Shown here: in pieces, positions 61,470 through 64,000 of the stretch
Layout: each line of letters opens with the position of its first letter
Numbering within the stretch: the stretch's first letter is position 1
From: 66-474 sp040255405
GTDB lineage: Bacteria > Pseudomonadota > Gammaproteobacteria > Xanthomonadales > Rhodanobacteraceae
Length of the DNA stretch: 64,000 nucleotides
NCBI GenBank assembly: GCA_040255405.1
Contig: JBDZUX010000006.1
Span: 62,001-126,000, forward strand
Reading direction: 5' to 3'
Program-made: the position numbers and the translations under genes
Notes under the pieces: model-generated
The model's database searches: none
What the model was told of the DNA's origin: nothing
Seen by the model: only the letters and a program-made list of their open reading frames with translations

Positions 61470-64000
61470 ATGGCGCCCTTGCACGCACAGGGTCTGTACG
61501 ACCCCCGTCACGAACACGGCGCGTGTGGCGTGGGCTTCGTCGCACACATCAAGGGGCGCAGGAACCACGCGATCATCCAGCAGGGTCTGGCGATCCTCGG
61601 CAACCTCGATCATCGCGGCGCGGTGGGCGCCGATCCGCTGATGGGCGATGGCGCCGGCATCCTGATCCAGCTTCCCGACCGGCTGTATCGCGAAGAGATG
61701 GCACTGCGCGGCGTGAGCCTGCCACCGCCCGGCGAATACGGCGTCGGCATGATCTTCCTGCCGCGCGAGCACGCTTCGCGACTTGCATGCGAACAGGAAC
61801 TGGAGCGCAAGGTGCGCGCTGAAGGGCAGGTGTTGCTGGGTTGGCGCGACGTGCCGGTCGACCACGCCATGCCGATGTCGCCGGCGGTGAAGGAACGCGA
61901 ACCCGTGATCCGGCAGGTCTTCATCGGCCGCGGCCCCGACGTGATGGTGCCCGATGCACTGGAGCGCAAGCTCTACGTGATCCGCAAGACCGCCAGCCAC
62001 GCGATCCGCGCGCTCAACCTGAAGCATGGCCAGGAATACTTCGTGCCGTCGATGTCGACGCGCACCGTCGTGTACAAGGGCCTGCTGCTGGCCGACCAGG
62101 TCGGGCGCTACTACCGCGATCTCGCCGACCCGCGCACGATCTCGGCCGTCGCGCTGGTGCACCAGCGCTTTTCCACCAACACCTTTCCGGCGTGGGAGCT
62201 CGCGCACCCGTACCGGCTGATCGCGCACAACGGCGAGATCAACACGGTGAAGGGCAACGTCAACTGGATCAACGCACGCACGCAGGCGATCGCGTCACCG
62301 GTGCTCGGCGGGGACCTCCCGAAGTTGTGGCCGCTGATCTATCCCGGCCAGTCGGATACCGCCTCGTTCGACAACTGCCTCGAACTGCTGACGATGGCGG
62401 GCTACCCGCTGGCGCACGCGATGATGATGATGATTCCGGAAGCGTGGGAAAAAGACGCAACGATGGATCCAGACCATCGCGCGTTCTACGAATACCACGC
62501 GGCACTGATGGAACCCTGGGACGGACCCGCGGCGATCGCATTCACCGACGGCCGCCAGGTCGGCGCGACGCTGGACCGCAACGGCCTCCGGCCCGCGCGT
62601 TACCTCGTCACCGACGACGACCTGGTGATACTCGCTTCGGAAGCCGGCGTGTTGCCGGTGGCCGAATCGCGCATCGTGAAGAAGTGGCGCCTGCAACCCG
62701 GCAAGATGCTGCTGATCGACATGGACGCCGGGCGCATCATCGACGACCGCGAAATCAAGGACCGGCTTGCCAACGCGCGCCCATACAAACAGTGGATCGA
62801 ACGGATCAGCGTGCGGCTGGATGAACTGCCGGAGCCGCATCCCGAATCGCGTGTTGCGGAAGATCTGCTCACTCGCCAGCGCGCCTTCGGCTACACGCAG
62901 GAGGATTTGAAGTTCCAGTTGCTGCCGATGGCGCAAGATGCCCAGGAAGCGATCGGCTCGATGGGCAACGATGCGCCGCTGGCGGTGCTGTCGGATCGCG
63001 CCCGACCGCTTTACGACTACTTCCGTCAGATGTTCGCGCAAGTCACCAATCCGGCGATCGATCCGATCCGCGAACAACTGGTGATGTCGCTGACCTCGTT
63101 CATCGGCCCCAAGCCCAACCTGCTCGACATCAACAACATCAACCCGCCGCTGCGGCTGGAGGTTTCCCAGCCAGTACTGGGTGTCGAAGACATGGCGCGT
63201 CTGCGCAAGATCGGCCGCTATTCGCGCGGGCGTTTCCGCAGCCACATGCTCGACATCACCTGGCCCGCGGCGTGGGGCGCGGCCGGCATCGAGGCGCGGC
63301 TTGCATCGTTGTGCGCGCAGGCCGTGGATGCGATCGAACAGGGCCACAACATCCTGATCGTGTCCGATCGCAATGCGGATCGTGAACGCGTGGCGATTCC
63401 CGCGCTGCTGGCCACCTCGGCCGTCCACCAGCATCTGGTGGCGCGCGGCTTGCGCACCAGCACCGGACTGGTGGTCGAAACCGGCTCGGCTCGCGAGGTG
63501 CACCACTTCGCCCTGCTCGGCGGCTACGGCGCGGAAGCGGTGCATCCGTACCTCGCGATGGAAACGCTCGTCCACCTGTTCGAAAGCGCGCCAGAAGGCG
63601 TCACTTCCGACAAGGCCATCGTCCACTACGTGAAGGCCATCGACAAGGGGCTGCAGAAGGTGATGTCCAAGATGGGCATCTCCACCTACATGTCCTACAC
63701 CGGCGCGCAGATCTTCGAGGCGGTGGGCCTGTCGCGCGAGCTGGTGGACAAGTATTTCACCGGTACGACCAGCAACATCGAGGGCGTCGGCCTGTTCGAA
63801 TTGGCCGAGGAAGCGCTGCGCCAGCACGCCGCCGCGTACACCGACGACGCGGTGCTCACCGATGCACTGGCCGACGGTGGCGATTACGCCTGGCGGGCGC
63901 GCGGCGAGGAACACACGTGGACGCCCGACGCGATCGCGAAACTTCAGCACGCGACGCGCGCCAACAACGCGAGGACCTACGATGAATACGCAGCGCTGAT
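61470..64000 (+). CDS. gltB: Glutamate synthase large subunit (3' end outside window)
   Basis: The first 843 residues of the ~1490-residue NADPH-dependent glutamate synthase, which with GltD makes two glutamates from glutamine and 2-oxoglutarate. A short propeptide precedes the catalytic Cys19 in DPRHEHGACGVGF, giving the Ntn-type glutaminase domain (HRGAVGADPLMGDGAGIL, LVHQRFSTNTFPAWELAHP, IAHNGEINTVKGN). Next come GLRPARYLVTDDDLVILASE and the central domain with LLDINNINPPLRLEVSQPVL. The FMN/3Fe-4S synthase domain would follow beyond the right edge. The ATG at 61470 has its own promoter; gltD is probably downstream. Confidence 0.98.
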   Translation, partial: MAPLHAQGLYDPRHEHGACGVGFVAHIKGRRNHAIIQQGLAILGNLDHRGAVGADPLMGDGAGILIQLPDRLYREEMALRGVSLPPPGEYGVGMIFLPREHASRLACEQELERKVRAEGQVLLGWRDVPVDHAMPMSPAVKEREPVIRQVFIGRGPDVMVPDALERKLYVIRKTASHAIRALNLKHGQEYFVPSMSTRTVVYKGLLLADQVGRYYRDLADPRTISAVALVHQRFSTNTFPAWELAHPYRLIAHNGEINTVKGNVNWINARTQAIASPVLGGDLPKLWPLIYPGQSDTASFDNCLELLTMAGYPLAHAMMMMIPEAWEKDATMDPDHRAFYEYHAALMEPWDGPAAIAFTDGRQVGATLDRNGLRPARYLVTDDDLVILASEAGVLPVAESRIVKKWRLQPGKMLLIDMDAGRIIDDREIKDRLANARPYKQWIERISVRLDELPEPHPESRVAEDLLTRQRAFGYTQEDLKFQLLPMAQDAQEAIGSMGNDAPLAVLSDRARPLYDYFRQMFAQVTNPAIDPIREQLVMSLTSFIGPKPNLLDINNINPPLRLEVSQPVLGVEDMARLRKIGRYSRGRFRSHMLDITWPAAWGAAGIEARLASLCAQAVDAIEQGHNILIVSDRNADRERVAIPALLATSAVHQHLVARGLRTSTGLVVETGSAREVHHFALLGGYGAEAVHPYLAMETLVHLFESAPEGVTSDKAIVHYVKAIDKGLQKVMSKMGISTYMSYTGAQIFEAVGLSRELVDKYFTGTTSNIEGVGLFELAEEALRQHAAAYTDDAVLTDALADGGDYAWRARGEEHTWTPDAIAKLQHATRANNARTYDEYAAL

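Noticed and set aside
1..64000. CRISPR array, prophage or toxin-antitoxin system
   Set aside because: No regularly spaced direct repeats, phage structural genes or paired small toxin/antitoxin genes were found; the PIN-PhoH gene has no antitoxin-like partner.

Overview
The window is chromosomal DNA from a high-GC gammaproteobacterium. Gene content and order (ribE-ribBA-ribH-nusB-thiL-pgpA behind an FMN riboswitch, an NAD-type isocitrate dehydrogenase of about 336 residues, orphan rnfB beside nth, a GcvR-like ACT protein beside bcp, a large oligosaccharide-type TonB receptor) point to the Lysobacterales (Xanthomonadales), probably a Rhodanobacteraceae-like member. This placement is an inference from family knowledge; there is no 16S rRNA here. 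Almost all of the window is ordinary chromosome: no prophage, transposase gene or CRISPR array is visible.

Layout. 1-14.5 kb holds housekeeping genes: sucC (cut by the left edge), lspA, an SRPBCC protein, an SGNH esterase, an AlaA-like aminotransferase, rsgA, a QEGLA/DUF1704 metallopeptidase, a secreted S9 peptidase, ileS, ribF, folK, pcnB and tRNA-Glu(CUC). 14.7-26.2 kb is a complete-looking catabolic locus for N-acetylgalactosamine glycans. It contains a sugar kinase, AgaS isomerase/deaminase, AgaZ/KbaZ, an EamA permease, a Tat-type GH36 glycosidase, an exported amidohydrolase, a DeoR-type repressor and a TonB-dependent receptor, with the same 11-bp operator word in both divergent promoter regions. 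26.4-36.4 kb carries fdxA, a BamC-like lipoprotein, dapA, gcvR, bcp, phoH, thiD, an LpxO-like hydroxylase, an ECF41-type sigma factor with its carboxymuconolactone-decarboxylase partner, isocitrate dehydrogenase and glutaredoxin 3. 36.6-46.5 kb carries a BepA-like protease, a secreted cyclophilin, lpxH, a GST, an MgtC-like protein, then radA, alr, dnaB and a D-amino-acid dehydrogenase. 46.7-52.5 kb has a small orphan protein, an NlpC/P60 lipoprotein, DoxX, a membrane TPR protein, slyD and an MFS transporter. 52.6-56.1 kb is a stripped-down rnf relic (rnfB without its membrane anchor, a metallophosphoesterase, and only the C-terminal ferredoxin module of RnfC) with nth and rnt. 56.1-61.2 kb is a tightly overlapping riboflavin/thiamine/phosphatidylglycerol operon on the minus strand under an FMN riboswitch. 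gltB, cut by the right edge, follows with its own promoter and a 20-bp palindromic operator.

The most unusual material lies between and inside genes. A family of about 97-bp elements has at least four good copies and two weaker ones; some copies form the start or end of adjacent reading frames. A palindromic repeat is inserted in frame into the editing domain of IleRS. A 26-bp perfect inverted repeat fills the whole dnaB-alr junction. REP-like CGTCATTCC palindromes occur twice. The sequence shows no clear novel defence or mobile system; the best candidates for undescribed biology are the rnf relic, the repeat family and the GalNAc locus with its non-standard transporter.
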